From Candidatus Saccharibacteria bacterium (GTDB taxonomy: Bacteria > Patescibacteriota > Saccharimonadia > Saccharimonadales > Saccharimonadaceae): 64,000 nucleotides of DNA. The stretch covers positions 186,001 to 250,000 of the forward strand of contig CP064991.1 of assembly GCA_016699895.1 (NCBI GenBank), given 5' to 3'. Each line of letters opens with the position of its first letter. The first letter of the stretch is position 1. A model generated the notes under the pieces. That model did not search any database. It was not told the DNA's origin and was given only the letters and a program-made list of their open reading frames with translations. Below, one piece after another: positions 1 to 9,655 of the stretch. A program made the position numbers and the translations under genes.

Positions 1-572
1 GTACCACCCGATGCATATTTGTCCATCACATTATTGTCAAACAAACGTTTGACCTTTTTGAAATCTTCGTCAAACGCCACGCCGTTCGACACATATTGAC
101 CTTTGGCCGCGCTATAGCAGAGGTTGCTCCACGAACCAGAGTCGGCCTTGGCGTCACCTATAATAGAGAGATCGTCAGGGCTAACGAGAGCCACTTTGCC
201 GTTATCCTTTGAAAAATCCCACAGTGTCACCACGAGCAATTTCCGTTTGCTGTTATACGTCATATCGTTGGCGTGACCGAGCTTGCCGCCTAGGTCTTTG
301 CGCATAACCTCGGTGCCATCTAGTTTCAATTTAACTAATCGAGTTTTCGAGTTTTCGTCATAATTACATGCCACATAGACATACGTTCCATCAGTAGCTG
401 AACCTTGTGTCACAGGACAATTTTTGGTTATTTCGGCAACTTTTTTGTATTCGAGCTTCTTCTCAACCGGAGCCGCGAGGACATTTGATGCGGTCAGGAT
501 GTTAAAAACTACCGACAACAATAGCATCATTATAGAGAAGACTAGCCCAGATCGTCGCGCCGCACTTTTCAT
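1..572 (-). CDS. Secreted protein, C-terminus beyond window (partial)
   Basis: An open frame runs leftward from ATG at 572 to the window edge without a stop, giving 190 codons. The first 35 or so residues form a signal peptide: basic MKSAARR, a hydrophobic core rich in L, V and M, and an ASNVLAA cleavage-like end. The mature part alternates short hydrophobic strands with Gly/Asp turns and has three Cys (CPV, ACN, NLC). This could be a beta-propeller-like exported protein, but I recognise no family. It lies tail-on to the left edge and is divergent from the gene at 654. Function unknown. Confidence 0.7.
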   Translation of the reverse strand, partial: MKSAARRSGLVFSIMMLLLSVVFNILTASNVLAAPVEKKLEYKKVAEITKNCPVTQGSATDGTYVYVACNYDENSKTRLVKLKLDGTEVMRKDLGGKLGHANDMTYNSKRKLLVVTLWDFSKDNGKVALVSPDDLSIIGDAKADSGSWSNLCYSAAKGQYVSNGVAFDEDFKKVKRLFDNNVMDKYASGG

Positions 573-618
573 GCACCCATTTTACCATAACAACTATAAA
601 AAATAATTAAATTAAGCA

Positions 619-647
619 TTGACAAAATGATGAAAATTTGCTACTAT
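619..647 (+). promoter_or_regulatory. Sigma70-type promoter for the gene at 654
   Basis: TTGACA (619-624), a 17-base spacer and TACTAT (642-647). Transcription should begin about 6-7 bases later, at 653-654, which is the A of an ATG. The transcript would therefore be leaderless, and in-frame ATGs at 627 and 630 would lie inside the promoter. Confidence 0.8.
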
Positions 648-653
648 GTAGGC

Positions 654-2330
654 ATGTCTCATCACGAAAAACCAAATGCCATAAACACCCCTGAAACTGC
701 GGAGCGATTAGCCGATCCGATTGTCAGCCGAGAAGTCGCCGACACGGCTATCGACGCCGTCACGTCAGACCCAACCCCGGATGAATTGTCGCTCGAGGAA
801 CAGGCCGAGTCGTTAGTTGCTGGCTTGTCCTACGAAGGCCAGGCCTTTTCTAGCCCAGCCGATCTGATGAAAACACACAAAAATCCTCGCGCTGTGCGCG
901 CTTTTATCGAATCTCGACGCTCCGATCCCACGATGGATGCTATGTACCATTTGGCAGACGAAATCTGGCTACGCAACTCTGGTAAAAAGTCTCGTAATAG
1001 CGCCCGAAGTGACGAGTATTTACAGACGCTGATTGATGCGTATCAACATTCAGCTATGATCGAAAATGCCACTGATGAAACTCCTACTAGTGACGAGGAT
1101 ACGACGCCACCAGAAACAGATCAGCCGTCGGGCGACGTACAGCCGGCAATCAATCTGACATCCGCAGCCGCAGGTCCTGCCCCAGATCAACCTAGCGACA
1201 ACACTGGAAATCAGCCAGTTCCTGCCGCACTAAACGCACCGGCCCCTACCACCCCTGCCCCGGCGAATCAACAGCCAGCGGATTCAGAAGCACAGGTTGG
1301 CGTACGTATAACGCCAGTTGAAAATGCCGAGGCTGAGCTTGTTAACCTAGATAAACTGGCTGGCTGGAAGGCCGACATACTGCGCATTAATGAGGAACTA
1401 TCTACATTAAGACGAGAAATCGCCCTATCCGAAGCCGATACTAATGTAAAGCCCGAGGATCCAATAACCGCTAGGCGCCAATCCCAAGTCAAAAAATTAG
1501 AGGCTAGCCTAGAGAGTCTAACCAAAAATATAGAGACATCAAATATCACACCAGAATTGTCAGCCGAGGCTGACCAAATGGCCGCTGATATATTTGCCAA
1601 AGCTCAGAAAAAGGCTGCGGAGCAAGTCGCAAAAGATGCCGCCGATCGTCAAGCCAAAATTGATTCATTTTTGACATTGCCGCCGAGTGCTCGCCAGCAG
1701 CGTAAACAGAAACGCTCCGATGCTCTAGCTCAACTACGCAGCGATCGCAAGCTGATGCATGACCGGCTAGAAAACAACGGTATGTCTGACGAGCTAAAAA
1801 AGGTAGCCGACCTGCTAGCAAAGCATAACCGCAAAATCGGCGGCGGTAGATTATCGGCTCTGTCACACATGGCATGGAAGGTCGAGAACAAGTGGCGCAA
1901 TCACCCTATCCACGCCGAGGAGGGTCTAGATCTAGATGCCAAAGAACAGCGTCGTGATCTCGATGAAATCCTGTTCGCCGAAGACGGCATGTTAGTCAAA
2001 ATGTTCACTGCAAATAATATTGCCTACGACAACTTTACGCCCAAGGAGCTCTACGACGTTCTCTTTGCGGCCGATGCAAAGAATGTTTTACGGTCCTCAC
2101 GTGTAGCCAGTATGGGACGAGTGTCTTGCCTAGCCAGCGGTCTCGTTAACGTAGGAGATGCTCTCGCCGGTAGCGCAAATGCTGGATTGAACCTAGCAAT
2201 AATTCTCCCTCGAGCTGGTCAGCCACTCTATAATCGCGAGATTAATAGGCGTTATGCCGCAATTGCCCACCTCGATAAAGCTGCTGCCAAGGCCGCCGCA
2301 AAACGTAGCCAATCATCAAGTGCGGCCTAA
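654..2330 (+). CDS. Hypothetical coiled-coil protein with Pro/Ala-rich linker
   Basis: A 558-residue soluble protein starting MSHHEKPN. I chose 654 because the promoter -10 box ends at 647, so the longer frame from 627 would begin upstream of the transcript. Residues about 1-140 are acidic and helical. Residues about 145-210 are a Pro/Thr/Ala/Gln-rich disordered linker. Residues about 215-330 are charged heptad-like helices (LEASLESL, KKAAEQVAKDAADRQAK), and the C-terminus is helical and Ala/Lys-rich. There is no signal peptide and no membrane segment. It ends two bases before the stop of the convergent VirB6-like gene. I do not recognise a family; a scaffold or cell-surface-system accessory role is only a guess. 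Confidence 0.75.
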   Translation: MSHHEKPNAINTPETAERLADPIVSREVADTAIDAVTSDPTPDELSLEEQAESLVAGLSYEGQAFSSPADLMKTHKNPRAVRAFIESRRSDPTMDAMYHLADEIWLRNSGKKSRNSARSDEYLQTLIDAYQHSAMIENATDETPTSDEDTTPPETDQPSGDVQPAINLTSAAAGPAPDQPSDNTGNQPVPAALNAPAPTTPAPANQQPADSEAQVGVRITPVENAEAELVNLDKLAGWKADILRINEELSTLRREIALSEADTNVKPEDPITARRQSQVKKLEASLESLTKNIETSNITPELSAEADQMAADIFAKAQKKAAEQVAKDAADRQAKIDSFLTLPPSARQQRKQKRSDALAQLRSDRKLMHDRLENNGMSDELKKVADLLAKHNRKIGGGRLSALSHMAWKVENKWRNHPIHAEEGLDLDAKEQRRDLDEILFAEDGMLVKMFTANNIAYDNFTPKELYDVLFAADAKNVLRSSRVASMGRVSCLASGLVNVGDALAGSANAGLNLAIILPRAGQPLYNREINRRYAAIAHLDKAAAKAAAKRSQSSSAA

Positions 2331-2332
2331 AT

Positions 2333-5236
2333 TTACGTCATTAGTTTTGGACTAATTCCGTTTGCCTTGGTTTCTTTTCTCATCATGGCATCGCTGACCA
2401 TGTCAGCATCAGCACCCGTACTATTAAATAAGGCTTCGATATCAGCATCATCCACCCCAGCCGCCCTAAGAATTTCCCTGTATTCAGATCCAACTGCAGC
2501 GACATATCGTGAACCGCCTGGCTGCGATAGGTTGGCCCGAATCGCATTCCTTAGGTTTGTTAGGCTTGCGCGTGCATCGTCTCCTTCTGGTCCAGGCTTG
2601 GCCGCAAGAGCTGCGACGTCGGGCATCGACGCTACTACATCGCCCCAGTGAGCGCCCTTATCAAACGAGCTCATAACGCCAGCTGCAATAGGCGCCTTGG
2701 TGACATTGATAGTCTTTTGTGCGGCAGTAGTCACTTTACCGGCAGCTGAGTTCGCTACGTTAGCACCCTGCACCCAGAAGCCCTTGTTGCCAGATTTGAC
2801 AACCATACTGGCTGCCGCATTCTGCAAAGCTGGGTCGTCAAATAGCTTGCCGGTATCGAGCGCATTACTAGTGGTTGCGACCTCAGGACTAGAGCCCATG
2901 CTAGCAGCCTGCTGGAATACTACTAACCGCTCATTATCGGTCATAGTTTTCCAACTCAGCTTGCGTTCTACGCCGTTATTCGAAATCGTTACTTCGTAAT
3001 CTGGATCTTTTACCAAATTAGCCGCCATGGCATTACTAAAGTTCTCTGCTGTGCCGAATTGACCCTTCTCTGAATCGGATAGCGTCGATGCGTCACTCAA
3101 TAGAGAGCCAAAGTTGCTGCGTTCTTCTTCGCTAGCTTTGTTACCGATTGCTGATGCTTGGTTAAGCGCCCGGTTCATCCTAGCATCCGCCTCTGCTGCT
3201 GACATACCCGCCGTCACACCAGCATAACGTGCTCGGTAGGCATCGTCTTGAGACAGACGGCGAGCTAGCTCACTCTGCTCGGTTCGTTTGGTCTCGGCCT
3301 CTCGGTTCGCTTTGTTAAATCGCATATCAGACGCCATGAAAACCCCCTTGCGCAGCAGGCCATTTGCCCGTCGTGAGTATATTCGATCTGCCTCAGCCTT
3401 GGCTGTGCGAGCCTTGCCCAACTCAGCCTCATCTGAGGCACTCCAGTCCTGGATAGCACCTGAGGCATGGGCAACTTGTTTTTGAACTAGATCATTATGT
3501 TCCTTGAGCTCATCACCTACCAGCGTTTCTCCAGCAATCACCCTGTCATTCAGGCTCTTCAGTCTGGCATCATCAGCCTGTGTCCACGACTCTGCCTTTT
3601 TCTTCTCTAGTGCAGCAACTTCTTTACCTCTCTCTCCGGCCTCCTGACCTGCCTCAGAAATTCTACCGGCTACAGCATTTTTTGCAACTCTCGCGGATCT
3701 ATCCCTGAGATAAGCATTGCTTTTTTTGTTGAGGTTTTTCAATGCATTTCCGCCTGCCGCACCAATGCCTTTCTCTGTTAGACTTGTCATCTTGCCCATG
3801 AGACCGCTGGTCGATTTGAATAGCGGGATAATAACAGCTAGTGGCGCCAAGGTAGCCAGCGAGGATATCATCCAGCTCCAATCAGCTCCTATATTAGTAG
3901 CTACGTTAGCCACCAAACGACAGCCCGCCCAAACCGCCATAAATGCCGGGTAAACCACTAATAGCTGGATATATGTATCACGCCATTTTTTGAACCACTT
4001 CTCAGTATTAGGTAGGAGCGATGCAACGATAGCGAGCGGCGAAACGATCACTAGCATGGTCAGGGCGACAGTTCGTAGGGCTATAGCAATAAATATTGTG
4101 AGCATGCCAATAAATACGGTCGCCCAGGTGAAAATTACTATTAGCAGCGTCACGCCAGCTTTTAATAGACCGTCCCATAGAGTGCCGAACATTGTGGCTC
4201 CATTGTTACCACCCGACATTCTAGCCATAATCAGATCATTCAAGCCCACGCCAGCAATATTGGATAGATCAGCCAGAGCCGCACATAAATAAAATGACAA
4301 GTTCACACCGACCGCCGCAACTACTAGGCGCGGCAATATCTTTTTAATACCATAATTGCTAATTCCTGATGATGTCGCCGTTGAATAGATAATTATCATA
4401 AAGGCAATCGCAAAAGCTATATTGGCGAGAGTCAACATCGATGCCCAAACGTCTCTAATAGTAGCCCCGCTGTCTCCGGCTGTATCCGTCAACATCGTCC
4501 ATTGCAAGCCGCCAGTAATCCATCCGACTAGCCCATCAATCGCTGCGGTCATCCAGGTCATACCTGGACAAACAATCCAGCCAAAGCCATGAGTCTGAGC
4601 CGCATAACATGGATCTTCGCTTGTCGTGTCAGTCGGGGCATTATATACTCCAGTCTGCCCGAAGACACAGGCTGCTTTATCCAAGCTATCACTATACTTA
4701 TCGCAATAACCATCGTTTTTATTATCGGCCCCATCTATACAAGCTTTATACTCCGGGTTGGCCTTCGTTACAGATACACCTTCAATATTTTCTTGTTGGT
4801 CGGGAAATTTTGTGATACAAGTTTCCTGATTATTCTTTGCATCTTCTGCCTCATCCGCAGGGAGAGCAAAAACACAGCCCTTATATAGCATTACATCACC
4901 AGTTTGCTGCCAAGCCCATATCCCGCCAGCACCAGTACATGCAGTTTCATCATATTTTGCAGCCGAAGTGCCAAAAGGAGCCTCAGAGAATAGACAATGA
5001 GTACCAGTTGAATCTATTGAAAAAATATAACCATTTGGACCTTGCCCGTCGTTTAAGTTGCCTAGTTTTCCTGTTTCGTCTCGATCACCATTTTTAGTCG
5101 ACAAACATGTTTCTTTTGTATATGAGTCTGCAGCAAACGCTGGCTGCGAAGGTAGAATGGATACGAAAATTCCCGCTAATATTCCTAAGACTGTCAATGT
5201 TATAACAAAACTAGTACTCCACCTACGAGATTTCAT
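2333..5236 (-). CDS. VirB6/TrbL-like polytopic membrane protein of a T4SS-like system
   Basis: This 967-residue protein probably forms an inner-membrane channel component. A signal peptide or membrane anchor (about 10-35) is followed by a roughly 180-residue Cys-rich extracytoplasmic region with about ten Cys, suggesting disulfides. Six or seven hydrophobic segments lie at about 225-480 (for example around ANIAFAIAFMIIIYS and TLLIVIFTWATVFIG). The last 480 residues are cytoplasmic, charged and helical, with repeated E/K/A-rich stretches. VirB6 and TrbL proteins usually have a membrane core of 300-400 residues, so the long tail is an extension. It lies 47 bases downstream of virB4 on the same strand, which supports the assignment. 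The VirB6 call rests on topology and context rather than a motif. Confidence 0.7.
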   Translation of the reverse strand: MKSRRWSTSFVITLTVLGILAGIFVSILPSQPAFAADSYTKETCLSTKNGDRDETGKLGNLNDGQGPNGYIFSIDSTGTHCLFSEAPFGTSAAKYDETACTGAGGIWAWQQTGDVMLYKGCVFALPADEAEDAKNNQETCITKFPDQQENIEGVSVTKANPEYKACIDGADNKNDGYCDKYSDSLDKAACVFGQTGVYNAPTDTTSEDPCYAAQTHGFGWIVCPGMTWMTAAIDGLVGWITGGLQWTMLTDTAGDSGATIRDVWASMLTLANIAFAIAFMIIIYSTATSSGISNYGIKKILPRLVVAAVGVNLSFYLCAALADLSNIAGVGLNDLIMARMSGGNNGATMFGTLWDGLLKAGVTLLIVIFTWATVFIGMLTIFIAIALRTVALTMLVIVSPLAIVASLLPNTEKWFKKWRDTYIQLLVVYPAFMAVWAGCRLVANVATNIGADWSWMISSLATLAPLAVIIPLFKSTSGLMGKMTSLTEKGIGAAGGNALKNLNKKSNAYLRDRSARVAKNAVAGRISEAGQEAGERGKEVAALEKKKAESWTQADDARLKSLNDRVIAGETLVGDELKEHNDLVQKQVAHASGAIQDWSASDEAELGKARTAKAEADRIYSRRANGLLRKGVFMASDMRFNKANREAETKRTEQSELARRLSQDDAYRARYAGVTAGMSAAEADARMNRALNQASAIGNKASEEERSNFGSLLSDASTLSDSEKGQFGTAENFSNAMAANLVKDPDYEVTISNNGVERKLSWKTMTDNERLVVFQQAASMGSSPEVATTSNALDTGKLFDDPALQNAAASMVVKSGNKGFWVQGANVANSAAGKVTTAAQKTINVTKAPIAAGVMSSFDKGAHWGDVVASMPDVAALAAKPGPEGDDARASLTNLRNAIRANLSQPGGSRYVAAVGSEYREILRAAGVDDADIEALFNSTGADADMVSDAMMRKETKANGISPKLMT

Positions 5237-5283
5237 GATATTATCATAACCGATATATAACTTCGGCGCAAGCCTCTAGAGCA

Positions 5284-7113
5284 TTAGCTATTATTTTGAG
5301 CAGCACGCGGATTGGTCGTGATGAGATCTGTTTCAGTTGCCGAGGCAATAATCTGAATGTGTACATGACTCTGGCCAGCAAAGAATAATCCCTGCCCTAC
5401 CGGGAAACTCGACAGGCGTTTCAGTTCCTCGTCTGTTAGTTTGAAGACTTGGCCTAGGACATCAACCGCCGACGGCGATTGTTTCAACAAAATCTGCATC
5501 GAGGCATTGGCTACAATGGCTCGGCCCATCTCGGAACCCATAAAGTCTTCGACATCCTGGGTGATCGTCGTGAGACCCAGGTAATATTTGCGAGCCCGTT
5601 TGGCGAGCGAGAACATAAAGTTTGCCGAATCAGGATATTTCATGAGCTGCCAGGCTTCGTCGACGATCAGCATGCGTTTACGCTGGTCGGTACGAACCTT
5701 GTTCCAGATATGACTGAGCGTAATATACATCGCGATCGGTCGCAGCTCGTCCTCGAGATCACGAATATTGAACACCACCATGCGGTTATCAATTGCCACG
5801 TTCGACTGTTGGCTAAAGATACCAGCGAAAGTTCCCGTCGTATATTGTCGCAGCCGCTGCGCCAGCTGCGGACCATTGCCACCCATGTGCGCCAACGTAT
5901 CATAGAGATCCGCCATGACGGGTGGTGGCGAATTATGCGTCAAGGGATCCGACGTAATGCCGACACGAGCATAGGTATCAATCAGCGCCTGGTCGAGATC
6001 AGCCTCCTCGGAGGGCGATAACACGTTCACAATATCGCCACTCGCCGCTACCTGCCCCGAGCCGAGCATGAGGCGTAGCAAACCGTGGAGCGTCACTAGG
6101 TTAGCGCGCAAGGCATCGCTCGTCTCACCATCGTCGCTATCTGTCACCTGCGGCAAATCAAACGGATTCACCCGCGTATCGCTATTGAGGCTGAGATGAA
6201 TATATGATCCACCGACCGCCTCGCAGAGTTTCTGATACTCGTTTTCCGGGTCGATGATAATAATATCCGCACCCATCATCATCGTACGCAGGGCTTCGAG
6301 TTTGACAGTGAATGACTTACCGGCGCCAGATTTAGCAAACACCACCATATTGGCATTTTCGAGACTATACCTGTCAAAGATCACCAGACCATTATTATGC
6401 ATATTGACGCCATACAAAATACCGTTGTCCTGGGTCAGATCGGCGCTCGTGAATGGAAAGCTCGTCGAAATCGCGCCGGTATTCATATTGCGGCGAATCT
6501 TTAGGTCGTCGATAAATTGTGGTACCGTCGAATTGAGGCCTTGTTCCTGTTGGGCGCTAGCCACCTTGGTCAGCACCATTTGTTGGCCAAAGATTGTTTC
6601 GACCTTGTGCGTCACAAACTCGAGCTCGTCCTGCGAACCAGCGTAAATCGTAAAATACAGCCCAAAGCGATAGAATTTCTCGGCGCCCATCTGCAGCTGA
6701 TCGCGTAGTTCCTCGGCGTCCTGGTAAGCCGCCTCGAGACCCGGGTCACGCACTTTGCCATGTTCCGAATTGAGCTGCATATTTGCCTGGAGCTGGGTTA
6801 CCTTTTTGCGCAAGTTGTTCATCACAATCTGGGTATCCACTGGATAAATAAACATCGAAATATCGAGCACCTCATCGAGGTTGATCATTTGCGACAACCA
6901 GCCGGTATAGAGCGCCCGCGGATAGCCGTAGACATAGAACGTCTTGCACCAGCGCGTCCCCAGCATGAAATGACCAGTTTTGAACTCGATGCTGGCCGGC
7001 GCGATTAGATCGCGCAGCGTGGTGATGCCTTTTTGAAACTCGGCTGCGACCTCGGCTTCTTCACGGGCTCGCTGTTGAGCTGCTAGATCTTGTTCAGATG
7101 GTTTCCTGGCCAT
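5284..7113 (-). CDS. virB4: VirB4/TraC-type secretion ATPase
   Basis: A 609-residue cytoplasmic ATPase expected to energise pilus assembly or substrate transfer. The Walker A motif AKSGAGKS lies near residue 265 and the Walker B motif LIVDEAWQL near residue 475. The sequence around TTITQDVEDF and the C-terminal FKLTDEEL segment match VirB4/TraG-like HerA-type ATPases. The N-terminal 230 residues carry the typical VirB4 head, including a helical stretch at about 110-150. The ATG at 7113 overlaps the TraC-like stop by one base (TAATG), with a strong AGGAGG ribosome site, so the two genes are translationally coupled. VirB4 is often about 800 residues; here the N-terminal part seems to be supplied by the preceding gene. 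Confidence 0.9.
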   Translation of the reverse strand: MARKPSEQDLAAQQRAREEAEVAAEFQKGITTLRDLIAPASIEFKTGHFMLGTRWCKTFYVYGYPRALYTGWLSQMINLDEVLDISMFIYPVDTQIVMNNLRKKVTQLQANMQLNSEHGKVRDPGLEAAYQDAEELRDQLQMGAEKFYRFGLYFTIYAGSQDELEFVTHKVETIFGQQMVLTKVASAQQEQGLNSTVPQFIDDLKIRRNMNTGAISTSFPFTSADLTQDNGILYGVNMHNNGLVIFDRYSLENANMVVFAKSGAGKSFTVKLEALRTMMMGADIIIIDPENEYQKLCEAVGGSYIHLSLNSDTRVNPFDLPQVTDSDDGETSDALRANLVTLHGLLRLMLGSGQVAASGDIVNVLSPSEEADLDQALIDTYARVGITSDPLTHNSPPPVMADLYDTLAHMGGNGPQLAQRLRQYTTGTFAGIFSQQSNVAIDNRMVVFNIRDLEDELRPIAMYITLSHIWNKVRTDQRKRMLIVDEAWQLMKYPDSANFMFSLAKRARKYYLGLTTITQDVEDFMGSEMGRAIVANASMQILLKQSPSAVDVLGQVFKLTDEELKRLSSFPVGQGLFFAGQSHVHIQIIASATETDLITTNPRAAQNNS

Positions 7114-7955
7114 TAGACTTGTCCTCCTATATCAGCTCGCTGGGCATCACCCTGCCCCTTCATCACCACCGGCGCGGTGTAATTGCGAAAATCACCAATC
7201 GGCTCGCGCACCGCTGTGTCTGGATTGTACACGTTATAGTACAGCTCGCTGAGTTCCTTTGTCTGCAAACGTACCGCGCGCACGCCGATCTCGCTGAGAC
7301 CATCAATCACGGCCGAGCAACGTTTGGTCATCTCGTCCTTGGCGCGGTTGTATTGATCGGCCGGCACCTTGATATGCATATGACGTTTTTGCGGCACAAA
7401 TAGATTCGCCAGCAAGCCCTTGGTAGTATTACTGTTGTCTTTGCCTTTTTCGATACTCTCGTCGCCAAAAGCATACGGGATTGTTACGAAAAAGCTCTTG
7501 TCCATAATGTTGGCTTCTTGGCTCAGAGCATCGATAAAGTTAATATAGTCATCCATCAATACCCCGAGCAACATATTATCCTGATTAACCCGCAGTTGAT
7601 CGAGCTTTTCGAGATACGGCCCAATATCGACGCGCTGCGAGCGAATATAGATTTGGATCGGAAACGTCAGCGAGTTTAGGAAATTTTGATAAGCATACTC
7701 GACACTCTCGCGCTCACGACCACTCATCAGATCAAAGTTGACCGATTGCGCCGCCACTACCGAACGATACGTCCCATCGCCCATGATCACCATATTGTCG
7801 CGCAGCTCCTCGAACATCAATGTGTTTTGCGTCGAATTGGGGTTTTTAGGTGTCACGGGTTGCGGTTGATTCGGACCCGGGGCGGCAGAACCGGCGGCCG
7901 TCGGAAAAGCTGCCTGATTTGGCATTTGGTTGTTCGGTATCTGATTTGGATTCAC
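7113..7955 (-). CDS. TraC-like domain protein, VirB4 N-terminal partner
   Basis: A 280-residue protein. The first 45 residues are Pro/Asn/Gln-rich and disordered. The body contains the sequence LMSGREREsVEYAYQNFLNSL and a later YNRAKDEMTKRC helix, typical of the TraC-like domain encoded between PrgI and the VirB4 ATPase in Gram-positive and CPR systems. There is no Walker motif. It sits 29 bases after prgI and is coupled to virB4. It probably forms a complex with the ATPase on the cytoplasmic face. The family assignment is from recall of the motif and the gene order. Confidence 0.8.
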   Translation of the reverse strand: MNPNQIPNNQMPNQAAFPTAAGSAAPGPNQPQPVTPKNPNSTQNTLMFEELRDNMVIMGDGTYRSVVAAQSVNFDLMSGRERESVEYAYQNFLNSLTFPIQIYIRSQRVDIGPYLEKLDQLRVNQDNMLLGVLMDDYINFIDALSQEANIMDKSFFVTIPYAFGDESIEKGKDNSNTTKGLLANLFVPQKRHMHIKVPADQYNRAKDEMTKRCSAVIDGLSEIGVRAVRLQTKELSELYYNVYNPDTAVREPIGDFRNYTAPVVMKGQGDAQRADIGGQV

Positions 7956-7984
7956 TGCTACTTTCCCACCTTTGGCTTCATAAT

Positions 7985-9166
7985 TTAGTGTAATTTTACC
8001 TCAATCTCATCCCCGCCAGTATCGACTTCGTGATCAATCACCGCTTCACTTTCCGCACGGCTAGGCGGCGAGGTAAAGACACTGTCGGTTGATTCGATTG
8101 CGCTAACGTCTTCTATTGTAGCAGGTTCTGGCTGGTCTGTCACAGGCGAAATCGGTTCAGTTGGAGTGATCAGTTCTGGCTTTGGTTCTGGTTTGGTCTC
8201 GATAGGAGCTGGGGCAGTCGGTGTTTCAGCTAGCATTTGAACAATTGGTGCGGGGTTAGATACAGTTTGAGGCGCTGGTTGTAATACAGGTGTAGGGGTA
8301 GGTGCAGGTACTGGCGCTGGCTGAATGGCTTGAGCAGGCTGCGCCGGCTGAACAGGAACAGCAGCGACGGTATTGAGCGGTTGAACCGTTGGCTGACGAT
8401 ACGATAGCTGACTAGCTTGGCTCGACTGACGCAGCGCCGCCGCTAGAGCCGCTTCGTCAACCTCCGGGATTGGTGCGGGTTGAGGCGCAGAAACAGGTTG
8501 ATTTACTGGCGTCATAGGAGATTGATACTCATGGACATAGCTCTGTGCCGGTTGCGGGGTGAGAGGGACATCATTTGCCATCTTTGCCATCATTTCAGCT
8601 CGCCGACGCTGCTCGGACGAAGCTAATTTATCCTCAAAATCACGCCCCAAGGTGCCAGCATCATCCAATATATCCGGAGCGTCGACAGCGGCCGTCGCAA
8701 AATCATCCGACAAATTTGTCGTATTAGACGGTACACCCAAAATTCCACGCGTTGACCACCCTTGAGTATCTGACACTTCGGCTAGGAATGATAGTCGCTG
8801 TGCCGCCTCGGCACCACCAATGTCCTTTACCTGTGGTCCATCATCAATGCGTGGGTTAGTAATCTCGATCAACGCCTCTTGGCCATCGGCGTCCCACACT
8901 CGGCGATTTGGTGCAAAATAGAAATGGATCATAGCAGCGAGATAGGTTTCCATCGGCTGGTCCTTGCGTAGCGGCAGAGCTAGCACGAGAAAGAGAATTG
9001 CGATCGGCAATGGTATCAACGCTAGAGGTATAGCGACCGTCCCGATAAAATAGGCTAGCGCGCCAGCTCCGAGCGCGACTAATAAGTATAAAAACTGGCG
9101 GAATGAAAATGGACCGAGCAGCTTGTCTTCGGCTTCAACGTCTTGGGGTACTTTATGTTCTGCCAT
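7985..9166 (-). CDS. prgI: PrgI family membrane protein with long Pro-rich tail
   Basis: A 393-residue protein from ATG 9166 (MAEHKVPQDVE), the conserved PrgI start; a 20-residue longer frame exists but its extra residues do not fit the family. PrgI is a VirB3-like subunit. Residues 1-90 form the PrgI domain: VPQDVEAEDKLLGPFSFRQ, then two adjacent membrane segments and the APNRRVW end. The remaining 300 residues are Pro/Ala/Gln/Thr-rich and disordered, much longer than usual PrgI (about 100-150 residues). CACTAT lies six bases before the ATG, which suggests a leaderless mRNA. First gene of the leftward prgI-traC-virB4-virB6 run. Confidence 0.88.
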   Translation of the reverse strand: MAEHKVPQDVEAEDKLLGPFSFRQFLYLLVALGAGALAYFIGTVAIPLALIPLPIAILFLVLALPLRKDQPMETYLAAMIHFYFAPNRRVWDADGQEALIEITNPRIDDGPQVKDIGGAEAAQRLSFLAEVSDTQGWSTRGILGVPSNTTNLSDDFATAAVDAPDILDDAGTLGRDFEDKLASSEQRRRAEMMAKMANDVPLTPQPAQSYVHEYQSPMTPVNQPVSAPQPAPIPEVDEAALAAALRQSSQASQLSYRQPTVQPLNTVAAVPVQPAQPAQAIQPAPVPAPTPTPVLQPAPQTVSNPAPIVQMLAETPTAPAPIETKPEPKPELITPTEPISPVTDQPEPATIEDVSAIESTDSVFTSPPSRAESEAVIDHEVDTGGDEIEVKLH

Positions 9167-9231
9167 AATGAAATAGTGCGAACTGGCTCTATCTTGCCCA
9201 CCACTCGCTACTATCAAGTATAACAAAGCTG

Positions 9232-9260
9232 TTGCATAAAAGCCATAATCACGTTATCAT
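9232..9260 (+). promoter_or_regulatory. Promoter of the first pilin cluster
   Basis: TTGCAT (9232-9237), a 17-base spacer and TATCAT (9255-9260) place the transcript start at about 9267-9269, at the first pilin ATG. A second -10 candidate, TATAAT (9260-9265), would instead favour the ATG at 9278. Confidence 0.55.
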
Positions 9261-9268
9261 ATAATTAT

Positions 9269-9655
9269 ATGAAGATCATGAAAAGTAAAACCCTAAAAGC
9301 TAGCGTCGGTGCGATATTCGTTGCTGTCGTCGCATCAGCACTATTACACACCCGAGACGCCCTTGCCGCTACCTGCGGCGGGGTCACAACTTTCTTTGAA
9401 TGGGGCTGCACTAGTAGTGGCGAACAGATTACACCAGTCCTGATTCAGATCCTGAACTGGCTGGCTGTCGGCGTTACCATAGCGGTTATTGGCGGTATTA
9501 TTTACGGTGCAATCATGTATACCACCTCTGGTGGAAACTCAGAACAATCTAAAAAGGCCATGGGGATTATATATAATGCCTTTATCGCCCTAGCACTATA
9601 TTTCGCCATGTGGGCACTATTAAACTGGCTCGTTCCAGGAGGAATATTTAACTAA
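9269..9655 (+). CDS. VirB2/TrbC-like pilin 1
   Basis: A 128-residue precursor (start 9269, or 9278 for MKSKTLK). A signal peptide ends near HTRDALAA, followed by a short loop with two Cys (ATCGG, WGCTSS) and two membrane helices (around LNWLAVGVTIAVIGGIIYGA and AFIALALYFAMWALL) joined by a polar turn with SEQSKKA. This is the VirB2/TrbC topology: two helices with a small cytoplasmic loop. First of four consecutive rightward pilins; the next ORF starts directly after its stop. Likely the major or a minor subunit of the pilus served by the divergent VirB4/VirB6 genes. Confidence 0.78.
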   Translation: MKIMKSKTLKASVGAIFVAVVASALLHTRDALAATCGGVTTFFEWGCTSSGEQITPVLIQILNWLAVGVTIAVIGGIIYGAIMYTTSGGNSEQSKKAMGIIYNAFIALALYFAMWALLNWLVPGGIFN

